Source: CAVQUE01 sp046290435
GTDB lineage: Bacteria; Actinomycetota; Acidimicrobiia; Acidimicrobiales; UBA8592
DNA: 64,000 nucleotides
Direction: 5' to 3'
Assembly (NCBI GenBank): GCA_046290435.1
Contig: JBKAGO010000047.1
Span: forward strand, 1 to 64,000
The notes beneath the pieces were generated by a model that saw nothing but the letters and a program-made list of their open reading frames with translations, searched no databases and was not told where the DNA came from. Shown piece after piece: positions 50,578 through 59,043 of the stretch (the stretch's first letter is position 1; the number at the start of each line of letters is the position of its first letter). The position numbers were made by a program, and so were the translations under genes.

Positions 50578-53355
50578 ATGCTCACTCCCACCCCCGCCCC
50601 GCCGTCACGAACCACTCGGATCGTCGCTGCACTCCAGGCCAACCTCGGCCGCACGCTCGCAGTCGTCGGCGCCATCACCGCGCTCCTCGTCATCCCGTTC
50701 CTGGCGATGGCGCCCGACGAATCCGCCAGCACCGAACCTGCCGGCGACGTCTTCACCGCCCGCGATCGCATCGACGACACCTTCGCCTCCACCGTGCGCG
50801 GCATCGGCTTCGTCATCGAGGACTCCGGCGGCGACATCCTTCGTGCCGAACCACTGAACCAGCTGTTCGAAGCCCAACAGCGCCTCCGCGAGGACCCCGA
50901 GCTCGGTCCGACGCTGTTCACCTACTTCGAGGTCGACGTCACCCGCGACGCCACCGGCATCCTCAGCCTCGCCGACCTCGTCGACGACGAGCTGCGGGCC
51001 ACCGAGGGCATCGGCCTCGGTGACGCCACCGACGCTCAGGTCAAGGCCGCCGGCGCTGCACTCATCGAACGCCTCGGCGTGCAGTCCGGCGCGCTCGCGC
51101 TGTCGACCCAGACGTCGCAGACGCCCGACGGCGACTGGATCGTCCCGGCCATCGCCCCCGTGGTGCTGGCCGACGACACGATCCTCGGCTTCGGCGCAAC
51201 CTCGGTCAACCTCGGCGGCGACACCGCACCCGAGGAATACGACCGCGAGATCCAGGAGGCCCTGCGAACCGCCGAGGACCTCCAGGTCAACGGCATCGCC
51301 CTCGACGTCAACCTGACCAGCCAGGAACAGGGCGCCATCGCCGGACCGTTCATCGGCTTCACGATCCTGGCCGTGTTGGTGATGGTCGGCGTGACCTTCC
51401 GCAGCTACTGGGTGCTCGCCACCGTCTCCACGGCGTTCATCGCACTGATCGTCTGGCTGAAGGGCATCACCAACCTCATCGGCCTGAAGGACGACCTGGT
51501 CCTGTCGCTCATCGTGCCGATCGCCATGATCTCCTTCGGCGTCGACTTCGCCTTCCACGCCATCGGTCGATACCGGGAGGAACGCGCCCACGGCACCTCG
51601 GCCACGCCCGCCATCGTCACCGGCCTGGCCGCCGTGTCGGGCGCACTGTTGCTGGCGCTCGCATCGGACTCCATGGCGTTCCTCGCCAACGTCACCTCGG
51701 GCATCGAGTCGATCACCCAGTTCGGCATCGGCGCCGCCATCGCCCTGGCGTCGGCCTATCTGCTGCTGGGCGTGGTGACGCCGCTGGTCGTGGCCCGCAT
51801 CGAAGCCGACGTCCCCCCGCCGACGCCGGGCCGTCGGGCCACCACACTGCGGGTCGCCGGAGCGGTCGCCGCGGCTTCGATGACGATGGGATCGGTGCTG
51901 TTGATGGTGTTCCTGCTGCCGTGGCTGGGGACCATCCTCGCGGTGGCGACGATCGCCACCATCGTCGTGATCCCCTATCTCCGCCAGCGCAACCGCCGCG
52001 ACACCGGACCCGCCGTCGGCGACCTCCCCGTGGTCGACGGCGGTCACGGCCTCGCCGAGCCGGTGGGTCGCATGATCAGCGCCGTCGCCCGGCACCCCCG
52101 CATCGTCGTGCCCGTCGCGCTGGTCGTGACCGCCGCTGCGGCCACCCTCGCCGTGCAGGTGGCGGCCGAGTTCGACGTCGAGGACTTCTTCGCCTCCGAC
52201 ACCGACTTCGTCGTCGGCCTCGACCAGCTCGACGCCCACGTCGGCGATCGTGGCGGCGAACCGGCGCTGATCTACGTCGAGGGCGACCTCGCCGAACCGG
52301 CCAACCTGGCGGCACTCGACGCCCGCCTCGACGAGGTCCGGGCGCTCGACACGCCGTCGCTGGCCCGCACCGAGGCCGGCGACGTCGACATCGACGGCGG
52401 CGTCTTCGAGGTCCTGGCCGCCACCTGGGAGTCGCCGGCCATGGCCGACCTCGTGGCGAGCCGGACCGGCGTCGTGCTCACCGATGCCGACGGCGACGCC
52501 ATCCCCGACACCCGCGAGCAGGTCGAGGCGCTGATCGTCGTCGCGACCGAGACCGGCGTGCCCTTCGATGCCGAGCGGTCGATCCTCACTCCCGACGACG
52601 TGGGCACGGCCATCAGCCTGAGCGGCACGACGGGGTCGACGGTCTTCGAGCTCGGGCTCGTCGACAGCCGGGCCCAGGAGTCGGTCACCGCCGCTCGGGA
52701 CGACCTCGAGCCGATCGCCGACGCCATCGCTTCCGACCTGGGTGGCACGTTCGTCCAGGTCACCGGCAGCGCGTTCATCCGGGAGGGGTCGCTGGACGGC
52801 ACCAACCGGGCGCTGCAGGTGTCGCTGCCGGTGGCCGTGCTGTTGTGCCTGGCGGTTGCGACGATCTTCCTGCGGTCGGTCCGCTACGGCCTGGCCAGCA
52901 TCGTGCCCATCTTGATGGTGGTGGCGTGGTTGTACGCCTTCATGGAGGTCGCGGGCTACTCGATCAACCTGGTCACGGCCACGATCGCCGCTGTGTCGAT
53001 CGGCATCGGCATCGACTTCGCCATCCACTTCATCGCCCGCTACCGCGAGGAGCTCGACCGCACCGGCAACCGCACCACCGCCGTGTCGATCACCGGTGAG
53101 GGCACCGGCGTTGCCCTGGTGGCATCGGCCGCCAGCTCGGCAGTGGGCTTCGGCATCCTGGCCCTGGCCCCCATGCCGCTGTTCGCCGCCTACGGCCTGC
53201 TGACCGCACTGATGATCGTCATGGCCCTGGTGGCGACGCTGGTGGTGCTGCCCAGCGTCCTGATCCTGATCACCCGCGACGCCGTGATCCCGACGCAGGA
53301 GCCGACATCGGACCGTCCCGACGTCGAGCGCCTCCACCCGACGCCCGCGGCCTGA
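50578..53355 (+). CDS. MMPL/RND-family transporter
   Basis: Membrane exporter of 925 residues with two repeats of one helix, a large extracytoplasmic domain and five further helices. Family blocks: FGVDFAFHAIGRYREER in the first half and IGIGIDFAIHFIARYREEL in the second, with the GxxxD motifs of MMPL proteins. The second outer domain contains TDADGDAIPDTREQ (about 634-647), a calcium-loop-like DxDGDxIPD sequence unusual for the family. Probable cargo is a lipid, hopanoid or drug. Driven by a near-consensus promoter and probably repressed by the divergent TetR protein. Confidence 0.92.
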   Translation: MLTPTPAPPSRTTRIVAALQANLGRTLAVVGAITALLVIPFLAMAPDESASTEPAGDVFTARDRIDDTFASTVRGIGFVIEDSGGDILRAEPLNQLFEAQQRLREDPELGPTLFTYFEVDVTRDATGILSLADLVDDELRATEGIGLGDATDAQVKAAGAALIERLGVQSGALALSTQTSQTPDGDWIVPAIAPVVLADDTILGFGATSVNLGGDTAPEEYDREIQEALRTAEDLQVNGIALDVNLTSQEQGAIAGPFIGFTILAVLVMVGVTFRSYWVLATVSTAFIALIVWLKGITNLIGLKDDLVLSLIVPIAMISFGVDFAFHAIGRYREERAHGTSATPAIVTGLAAVSGALLLALASDSMAFLANVTSGIESITQFGIGAAIALASAYLLLGVVTPLVVARIEADVPPPTPGRRATTLRVAGAVAAASMTMGSVLLMVFLLPWLGTILAVATIATIVVIPYLRQRNRRDTGPAVGDLPVVDGGHGLAEPVGRMISAVARHPRIVVPVALVVTAAAATLAVQVAAEFDVEDFFASDTDFVVGLDQLDAHVGDRGGEPALIYVEGDLAEPANLAALDARLDEVRALDTPSLARTEAGDVDIDGGVFEVLAATWESPAMADLVASRTGVVLTDADGDAIPDTREQVEALIVVATETGVPFDAERSILTPDDVGTAISLSGTTGSTVFELGLVDSRAQESVTAARDDLEPIADAIASDLGGTFVQVTGSAFIREGSLDGTNRALQVSLPVAVLLCLAVATIFLRSVRYGLASIVPILMVVAWLYAFMEVAGYSINLVTATIAAVSIGIGIDFAIHFIARYREELDRTGNRTTAVSITGEGTGVALVASAASSAVGFGILALAPMPLFAAYGLLTALMIVMALVATLVVLPSVLILITRDAVIPTQEPTSDRPDVERLHPTPAA

Positions 53356-53400
53356 GGGTCGGAGGCCGTCGCCGCACCCGGCTCCGGTGGCCGGTGCGGT

Positions 53401-53490
53401 CGGGGACTACCTCACGTCCAACCAACTCGCCACACGGCGGCCTCCAGGCTCGTCGACCCGGAGTTGGTTGAAAGTACGACTTGACCCCAG
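53401..53490. repeat. Long palindromic element, GGGGTCAAGTCG family, copy 4 (half decayed)
   Basis: The right arm (53461-53490) is identical to copy 1, and the loop GGCGGCCTCCAGGCTCG is kept. The left arm has decayed to GGGGACTACCTCACGTCCAA followed by CCAACTC. It lies between convergent genes. Decay of one arm shows that pairing is not being strictly maintained here. Confidence 0.85.
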
Positions 53491-53542
53491 CGGTCCCCAG
53501 CGGTTCAGCGCCCAGCGGTTCACCAACCCGGGAATCCGATCG

Positions 53543-54751
53543 TCAGGCGCGGCCCTTGAGCATCAGGTTCCAGTACAGGAACGGCAGGCCGTACCTCTTC
53601 AGGTACCACATGTCGCGGCGGGGCTTGGTGAGGTCGATGATCGGGAACGACGGGGTGTGCTCCATCGTGTAGTCGAACTCCGCCAGCAGCATCTCGTGAT
53701 CCGACGTGACCAGAGGGCACGATGCGTACCCGCCGTAGCTCGCCTCGAGGCTCTTGCCGCTCAGCTGCGCCATGACGTTGTCCACGACAACCGGGGCCTG
53801 CTTGCGGATGGCAGCGCCGGTCTTGGAGTTGGGGGTCGAGCCCGCGTCGCCGAGGGCGAACACATTGGGATACCGCACGTGTTGGAGCGTGTGCTTGTCG
53901 ACGTCGACGTAGCCCGTCGGCTGGTCGGTCGACAGCGGGCTGGACTTCACCCAGTCGGGCGCCGACTGGTGGGGCACGACATGCATCATGTCGTAGTCGA
54001 TGTCGAAGTCGGGTTCGCCGGCCAGCGACGTGAACGTCGCCCGCTTGTTCGCCACGTCGACAGACGCCAGCTCCGACTGGAAGTGCACGGTGATGCCGTA
54101 GTCGGCCACCACCTTTTCGAGCGCTTCGGCGAAGGCCGGGATGCCGAACATGCCGGGCGTCGGCAGCACCATGTGCACGTCGATGGCGTCGAGGACGCCG
54201 GCCTTGCGCCAGCGATCGCACGCCAGGTAGGCCGCTTTCTGCGGTGCACCGGCGCACTTGATCGGCCCGTTCGGCATCGTGAAGACCGCCGTACCGGAGG
54301 TGGTGGCCTGGATGAATTCCCAGGTCTTCGGGGCCAGGCGGTACTCGTAGTTCGATGACACGCCATCGACACCGAGGGTCTCGGTGAGGCCTGGGATCCG
54401 GTCCCAGTCGAGTTGGATGCCGGGGCAGACGATCAATACGTCGTACGACAGTTGCTTGCCGCCGGAGGTCTCGACGGTGTTGTTGTCCGGGTCGAACGCG
54501 GTGGCCTTCTCCTTGATCCAGTGCACGCCCTTGGGCATGACCGAGGCCTCCGACCGTTCGGTCTTCTCCGCTGTGGTGAGGCCGGCCCCCACCAGCGTCC
54601 AGAGCGGTTGGTAGTAGTGCTTGTCGGACGGCTCGACGAGAGCGATGTCATCGCCGCCGCCCTCGAGCTCGCGCCGCAATCGTGCGGCAACCGTGATGCC
54701 GGCGGCTCCCCCACCGACGATCACCACCTTGTGATGTGCCGTCGTTGCCAT
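53543..54751 (-). CDS. Sulfide:quinone oxidoreductase-like FAD protein
   Basis: Flavoprotein of 402 residues similar to eukaryotic-type SQOR. N-terminal FAD loop VVIVGGGAAGITVAARL, C-terminal FAD contact FALGDAGSTPNSKTGAAIRKQAP. The two redox Cys positions are present: Cys166 in GPIKCAGAPQKAAYL and Cys345 in YASCPLVT. The reaction would oxidise sulfide to a persulfide and pass electrons to the quinone pool at the membrane. AAGGGGGAACAGCG precedes the ATG at 54751. No other sulfur-oxidation genes are in the window, so a detoxification role is likelier than energy metabolism. Confidence 0.9.
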   Translation of the reverse strand: MATTAHHKVVIVGGGAAGITVAARLRRELEGGGDDIALVEPSDKHYYQPLWTLVGAGLTTAEKTERSEASVMPKGVHWIKEKATAFDPDNNTVETSGGKQLSYDVLIVCPGIQLDWDRIPGLTETLGVDGVSSNYEYRLAPKTWEFIQATTSGTAVFTMPNGPIKCAGAPQKAAYLACDRWRKAGVLDAIDVHMVLPTPGMFGIPAFAEALEKVVADYGITVHFQSELASVDVANKRATFTSLAGEPDFDIDYDMMHVVPHQSAPDWVKSSPLSTDQPTGYVDVDKHTLQHVRYPNVFALGDAGSTPNSKTGAAIRKQAPVVVDNVMAQLSGKSLEASYGGYASCPLVTSDHEMLLAEFDYTMEHTPSFPIIDLTKPRRDMWYLKRYGLPFLYWNLMLKGRA

Positions 54752-54874
54752 CGCTGTTCCCCCTTGCCGAGTTCTGCAGGAGGTGTCTCTCTCCCGCAAC
54801 GAGCAGGCCCAAACCTCTTGTCCGAATGTACGGTCATTGAGCAGAGCCTGCAAGTGCTCCGTCGCGGCGTCGGC

Positions 54875-54902
54875 GAGACGGCGCCGCCGAGACGGCGCCG
54901 CC
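54875..54902. repeat. 14-bp tandem duplication
   Basis: GAGACGGCGCCGCC occurs twice head to tail in the 226-bp divergent gap between the SQR-like gene and the LLM gene. No other element was recognised in this gap. Confidence 0.6.
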
Positions 54903-54977
54903 GAGGCACGGGCCGACGCCGTCGGTGCCCGCCCACTACGCTGCGCCCGTTCGACCACCGAGGGGGCGTCAGCACCG

Positions 54978-55949
54978 ATGACCAAGCCGTTCCGATTCGG
55001 GTATCAGGCCTTCGCACCCGAGAGCGCCGCGCAGTGGCGCGACATGGCCCGCAAGGCCGAGGACCATGGGTACTCGGCGTTCCACCTCGCCGACCACTAC
55101 CTCGGCGAGGGCACCGCCTACACCGAGGCCGCCCACCCACCCCAGAGCGTGGCGGCGGTGCCGGCCATGGTCGCCGCCGCCGCCGTCACCGAGACCATCA
55201 AGATCGGCTGCCGGGTCTTCTGCTGCGATTACCACAACCCCGTGGTGCTCGCGAAGGAGATGGCCACCATCGACCTGATGTCCGACGGCCGCCTCGAGGC
55301 CGGCTTCGGCGCCGGCTGGATCGCCAGCGAGTACCAGGCGATGAACGTCCCGATGGACCGACCCGGCATCCGCATCGCGCGCATGGCCGAGTACATCGAG
55401 TTCTCCAAGGCGTTCTTCGCCGGCGGCCAGATGGACTACGACGGCACCTACGTCAAGGCCTCCGGGTTCGAGGCGCTGCCGGTGTCGCCCCAGCCGGGCG
55501 GCCCGAAGATCATGGTCGGCGGCGGCTCGCCGAAGGTGCTCGGCATCGCCGGCGCGATGGCCGACATCGTGTCGCTCAACTTCGACAACTCGGCCGGCAA
55601 GATCGGCGAGCACGGCCTCGCCAGCTCCACCGCCGAGCGCACGCTCCAGAAGCTGGGCTGGGTCCGCGACGGTGCAGGTGACCGTTTCGACGACCTCGAG
55701 ATCGAGATCGCCGCCTACTTCACCGCCGTCACCGACCACACCGAGGCGACGGTGGCCGGCATGGCCCAGGCGATGGGCATGACGCCCGAGACCATGGCGG
55801 CCCATCCCCACGCGCTCATCGGGTCCGTCGACCAGATCTGCGAGGGGCTCATCGAGCGCCGCGAGAAGTACGGCATCTCCTACGTCACGGTGGGAGCCAC
55901 GCAGCTGAACGATTTCGCACCGGTCGTGGCGAAGCTCGCAGGGACCTGA
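54978..55949 (+). CDS. LLM-class F420-dependent oxidoreductase (TIGR03621-like)
   Basis: Barrel protein of 323 residues: PFRFGYQAFAPESAAQWRDMARKAEDHGYSAFHLADHY, TIKIGCRVFCCDYHNPVVLAKEMATIDLMSDGRLEAGFGAGWIASEYQAMN, PKIMVGGGSPKVLGIAGAMADIVSLN. This fits the TIGR03621 F420 subfamily. ATG at 54978 begins the conserved N-terminus. Followed by an APH-type kinase gene 47 bp on and probably co-transcribed. Confidence 0.92.
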   Translation: MTKPFRFGYQAFAPESAAQWRDMARKAEDHGYSAFHLADHYLGEGTAYTEAAHPPQSVAAVPAMVAAAAVTETIKIGCRVFCCDYHNPVVLAKEMATIDLMSDGRLEAGFGAGWIASEYQAMNVPMDRPGIRIARMAEYIEFSKAFFAGGQMDYDGTYVKASGFEALPVSPQPGGPKIMVGGGSPKVLGIAGAMADIVSLNFDNSAGKIGEHGLASSTAERTLQKLGWVRDGAGDRFDDLEIEIAAYFTAVTDHTEATVAGMAQAMGMTPETMAAHPHALIGSVDQICEGLIERREKYGISYVTVGATQLNDFAPVVAKLAGT

Positions 55950-55996
55950 CCCAGGGTCCGAGCCGCTGCGACCATCCATGCCAGGGGGGGCAAGCG

Positions 55997-57211
55997 ATGG
56001 CAACAGTCAAGGAACGTGTCGCAGCGAGGCGGGCTGCCAAGGCGCGTCCGCACATCCCGCAACGCGTCGAGGAACTGACGCCCGAGTGGTTCAGCGAGAC
56101 CCTCGGGCCCAACCACGGCGGCGCCAAGGTGGTGTCGGTCGAGACCTCCGAGATCGGTGCCGGCATCGGCTTCGTCGGCGAGCTCCAGCGCTGCCGACTG
56201 GTCTGGGACTCCCCGGCCGATCACCTCCCCGCATCGGTCGTGGTGAAGGTTCCCACCGCCAACCCCACCAACCGCGCACTCGGCGAGGGCCTCGGGGGGT
56301 ACCAGCGCGAGATCGACGTCTACAGCCGCCTGGCCGACCAGCTGGGCCTGCCGATGCCGGCGTTCCACCACGGCGTCTGCGACCCCGACCCCGCACCGTG
56401 GATCGGCACGGCGTCGCTGTGGCTGTTCGAGAAGCTCCCCATCGGCGGCGTCCAGTGGCTCACCGACCGGTTCCTGGCGCTCGCAGAGAAGAGTAAGCGG
56501 CGGTACCTGCTGATCATCGAGGACATCGCCGACGCCCGACCGCCGTCGCAGGTGGCGGGCGGGACGCTCGACGATGCCGCGGTGGCGCTCGAGGTGCTGG
56601 CCCGTTTCCACGCCCGCAACTGGATGACCGGCGTCGCCAACCAGGTCGACAACATCTGGCCCATCGACCGGGCCCCCAAGGTGTTCCAGGCCAGCTACCG
56701 CCGCAACCGCGACCTGTTCGTCGAGCGCTTCGGCTCGCTGGTGGGCGACGACATGATCGCCCGCATGGACGACGTGCAGGAGCGGCTGCCGGAGATGACG
56801 AGCTCGCTGACCCGGGCGCCGTACACGCTGTTGCACGGCGACTATCGCCTCGACAACATCCTCTTCCGCCCCGACGGGCAGATCGTGGTGTTGGACTACC
56901 AGCTGATGGGTGTGGGCCGTCCGGGCAGCGACGTGGCGTACTTCATCACCACCGCGCTGACGCCCGACCATCGCGGCGCCGAGGCCGAGCTGTTGCGCCG
57001 GTACCACGAGACGCTCGTGGCGGCCGGGGTCGGCGACTACAGCCATGACGACCTCGTCGCCGACGTGACCGTCACCAAGGAGCTGCTGGCGCATCGCATG
57101 ATCGGCACCGGCGAGGTCCTCGACACGGCGCTGGCCGACGGCGACGACAGCTTCATGGACGTGATGGTCAAGCGCGTCGTCGGCTGGGTCGAGACCGCCC
57201 CCGCCGGCTGA
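55997..57211 (+). CDS. APH/ecdysteroid-kinase-like phosphotransferase
   Basis: Kinase-fold protein of 404 residues. Catalytic loop LLHGDYRLDNILF (H280, D282) and metal-binding VVLDYQ (D300). The N-lobe contains VVVKVPTANPTNRALGEGLGGYQREIDVYSRL, with the strand Lys present in VVVKVP. EIDVYSRL and LLIIEDIADARPPSQ are typical of DUF1679/EcKinase-like proteins that phosphorylate hydroxyl groups on lipid-like small molecules. It is the second APH-type kinase in the window and a different subgroup from 29090-30127. Substrate unknown. Confidence 0.88.
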   Translation: MATVKERVAARRAAKARPHIPQRVEELTPEWFSETLGPNHGGAKVVSVETSEIGAGIGFVGELQRCRLVWDSPADHLPASVVVKVPTANPTNRALGEGLGGYQREIDVYSRLADQLGLPMPAFHHGVCDPDPAPWIGTASLWLFEKLPIGGVQWLTDRFLALAEKSKRRYLLIIEDIADARPPSQVAGGTLDDAAVALEVLARFHARNWMTGVANQVDNIWPIDRAPKVFQASYRRNRDLFVERFGSLVGDDMIARMDDVQERLPEMTSSLTRAPYTLLHGDYRLDNILFRPDGQIVVLDYQLMGVGRPGSDVAYFITTALTPDHRGAEAELLRRYHETLVAAGVGDYSHDDLVADVTVTKELLAHRMIGTGEVLDTALADGDDSFMDVMVKRVVGWVETAPAG

Positions 57212-57321
57212 CCCGGAAGCCGACCGGCGGGGCTGACCGGGCCGACCGCCTCGCCCGGCTGGCGGGCAGTGCCCGACTGCCCATGCCCCCTCGGCGATTG
57301 CGGCACGTGGGCCATCTTTCC

Positions 57322-57361
57322 GGCGCCGAAAACCGTCGCTGGAGCGACGAGTTTCGGCGCC
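57322..57361. repeat. GGCGCC 40-bp hairpin element, copy 9
   Basis: GGCGCCGAAAACCGTCGCTG then GAGCGACGAGTTTCGGCGCC. Inner CGTCGCT pairs with AGCGACG although the bases differ from the other copies. This compensated change suggests that the hairpin, not the exact sequence, is conserved. It lies between two + genes. Confidence 0.9.
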
Positions 57362-57471
57362 AGTCCGACTGGCCGCCCGGACGCCGCCGCCAGGGAGGCC
57401 GATGCGACCGTCGTGCCGAGCACCTACGCTCGACCCCGGCGACCGACGCCCGAACACACAGGGGGAAACCA

Positions 57472-57888
57472 GTGGATCCGATCAGCATGCTCGTGCACAC
57501 CTACGCCGATGCCGTCTGCACCCGCAACGCCGACCAGTGGGGCAGCACCTGGACCGCCGACGCCGAGTGGGACATGGGCCAGGTCAAGCTCTCCGGCCGT
57601 GACGAGATGGTCGCCACCTGGACCAAGATCATGAGCGGCTTCCCCGCCGTCGTCCATGTCGTGCACAACGGCGGCGCCACCCTCGACGAGGCAGCCGGCA
57701 CCGGCTCGGGCCGTTGGTACACCTCGGAGTTCCTGCGCATGGCCGACGGCACCACCCGCACCATGTGGGGCTTCTACGACGACGAGTACCGCAACGTCGA
57801 CGGCGACTGGAAGTTCGCCAAGCGCACCCTCACCAGCCTCTACAGCGGCCCCACCGACATGAGCGGCGACTTCACCCCACCGAGCTGA
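57472..57888 (+). CDS. SnoaL-like (NTF2-fold) protein
   Basis: Protein of 138 residues: SMLVHTYADAVCTRNADQWGSTWTADAEWDMGQVKLSGRDEMVATWTKIM is the standard SnoaL_4 start and the end is WKFAKRTLTSLY. GTG at 57472 with AGGGGGAAACCA in front; the longer frame passes through hairpin copy 9. Small-molecule cyclase, isomerase or binding protein; no substrate evident. Confidence 0.85.
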   Translation: MDPISMLVHTYADAVCTRNADQWGSTWTADAEWDMGQVKLSGRDEMVATWTKIMSGFPAVVHVVHNGGATLDEAAGTGSGRWYTSEFLRMADGTTRTMWGFYDDEYRNVDGDWKFAKRTLTSLYSGPTDMSGDFTPPS

Positions 57889-57974
57889 CGAACTTGGGTC
57901 CGACCCCTGGTGCTGCGTCGCTGAGGGACCGAAGGCCCTGAGACCATCGGGCTCGCGTCACTAGCGTGGGCTGC

Positions 57975-58925
57975 ATGGACTCGCCCGTGCGGTGTCAGAA
58001 CCTGGTCAAGACGTTCGGGGCGACGCGGGCGCTCGACGGGCTCGACCTCGAGGTCGCCGCGGGCGAGGTCCACGGGTTCCTCGGGCCGAACGGCGCCGGC
58101 AAGAGCGTCACGATGCGGATCGTGCTGGGGCTGCTGCGCCAGGACTCGGGCACCGCGACCCTGTTCGGTGGCGACCCGTGGCGTGACGCCGTCGCGCTGC
58201 ACCGCCGCATCGCCTACGTCCCCGGCGACACCAACCTGTGGCCCACCCTGACCGGCGGCGAGATCATCGACCTGCTGGGCGACCTGCGCGGTGGTCTCGA
58301 CGGTCGCCGCCGCGCCGAGCTGATCGAGCGCTTCGATCTCGACCCCACCAAGAAGGCTCGTTCCTACTCCAAGGGCAACCGTCAGAAGGTCGCCCTGGTC
58401 GCTGCACTGGCATCGGATGCCGAGCTGTTGATCCTCGACGAGCCCACTGCAGGCCTCGACCCGATCATGGAGTCCGTCTTCCAGGCTTGTGTCCGTGAGG
58501 CGCTCGGGCGGGGGGCCACCGTGTTCTTGTCGAGCCACATCCTCGCCGAGGTCGAACAGCTCTGCGACCGGGTGACCATCATCCGCAAGGGCAGAGCCGT
58601 CGAGTCCGGGACGCTGTCGGACCTGCGTGTCCTCACCCGCACCACGGTGTCGGTCGAGGTCGCCGGCGACGCCGACACCATCGCCGACCTGCCGGGGGTG
58701 GTCGATCTCGGCCACGACGACGGCCGGGTCACCTTCGAGGTCGAGCACGCCCACATCGGCGACGTCATGGCACACCTCAGCGAACTCGGGATCGTGGCGC
58801 TCGAAGCCCGGCCGCCGACGCTCGAGGCGCTGTTCCTGCGCCACTACGCCGACGAGCTCGACGCCAACGGCCCCGCCCATGGCAACGGCCCCACCGACGA
58901 CAACGGGAACGGTCGGCAGTCGTGA
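57975..58925 (+). CDS. ABC transporter ATP-binding protein
   Basis: Exporter ATPase of 316 residues: Walker A GPNGAGKS (37-44), signature YSKGNRQKVALVAALAS, Walker B LLILDEPTAGLDP and FLSSHILAEVEQLCD. The signature is SKGNRQK rather than LSGGQ, as in antibiotic (tetronasin-type) ABC exporters with a fused permease. The permease gene follows after a palindrome. A GTG three codons upstream is an alternative start. Confidence 0.92.
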   Translation: MDSPVRCQNLVKTFGATRALDGLDLEVAAGEVHGFLGPNGAGKSVTMRIVLGLLRQDSGTATLFGGDPWRDAVALHRRIAYVPGDTNLWPTLTGGEIIDLLGDLRGGLDGRRRAELIERFDLDPTKKARSYSKGNRQKVALVAALASDAELLILDEPTAGLDPIMESVFQACVREALGRGATVFLSSHILAEVEQLCDRVTIIRKGRAVESGTLSDLRVLTRTTVSVEVAGDADTIADLPGVVDLGHDDGRVTFEVEHAHIGDVMAHLSELGIVALEARPPTLEALFLRHYADELDANGPAHGNGPTDDNGNGRQS

Positions 58926-58950
58926 CCTGGCCGGCGATCCCCACCGACGA

Positions 58951-58996
58951 TTGTGACGGGTTTGCACGGTCCCTGGGGCGTGCAAACCCGTCACAA
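58951..58996. repeat. Palindromic element, TTGTGACGGGTTTGCAC family, copy 2
   Basis: Perfect 17-bp arms (58951-58967 and 58980-58996) with a 12-base loop. Same stem core as 10648-10720 but a different, shorter loop. It lies inside an ABC transporter operon between ATPase and permease, so it may lower permease transcription relative to the ATPase. Confidence 0.85.
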
Positions 58997-59043
58997 ACGT
59001 CCATCGCGAGCCCATGTCCGTCCGGAGACCACGTGTCCACGCC

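Noticed and set aside
50605..53337. Minus-strand frame of 910 codons under the MMPL gene
   Set aside because: His/Asp/Gly-rich antisense shadow; the + strand has repeated membrane helices and MMPL motifs.
53401..53490. Intrinsic terminator for the MMPL gene
   Set aside because: The left arm is decayed and no T-tract follows; the sequence matches the long palindrome family.
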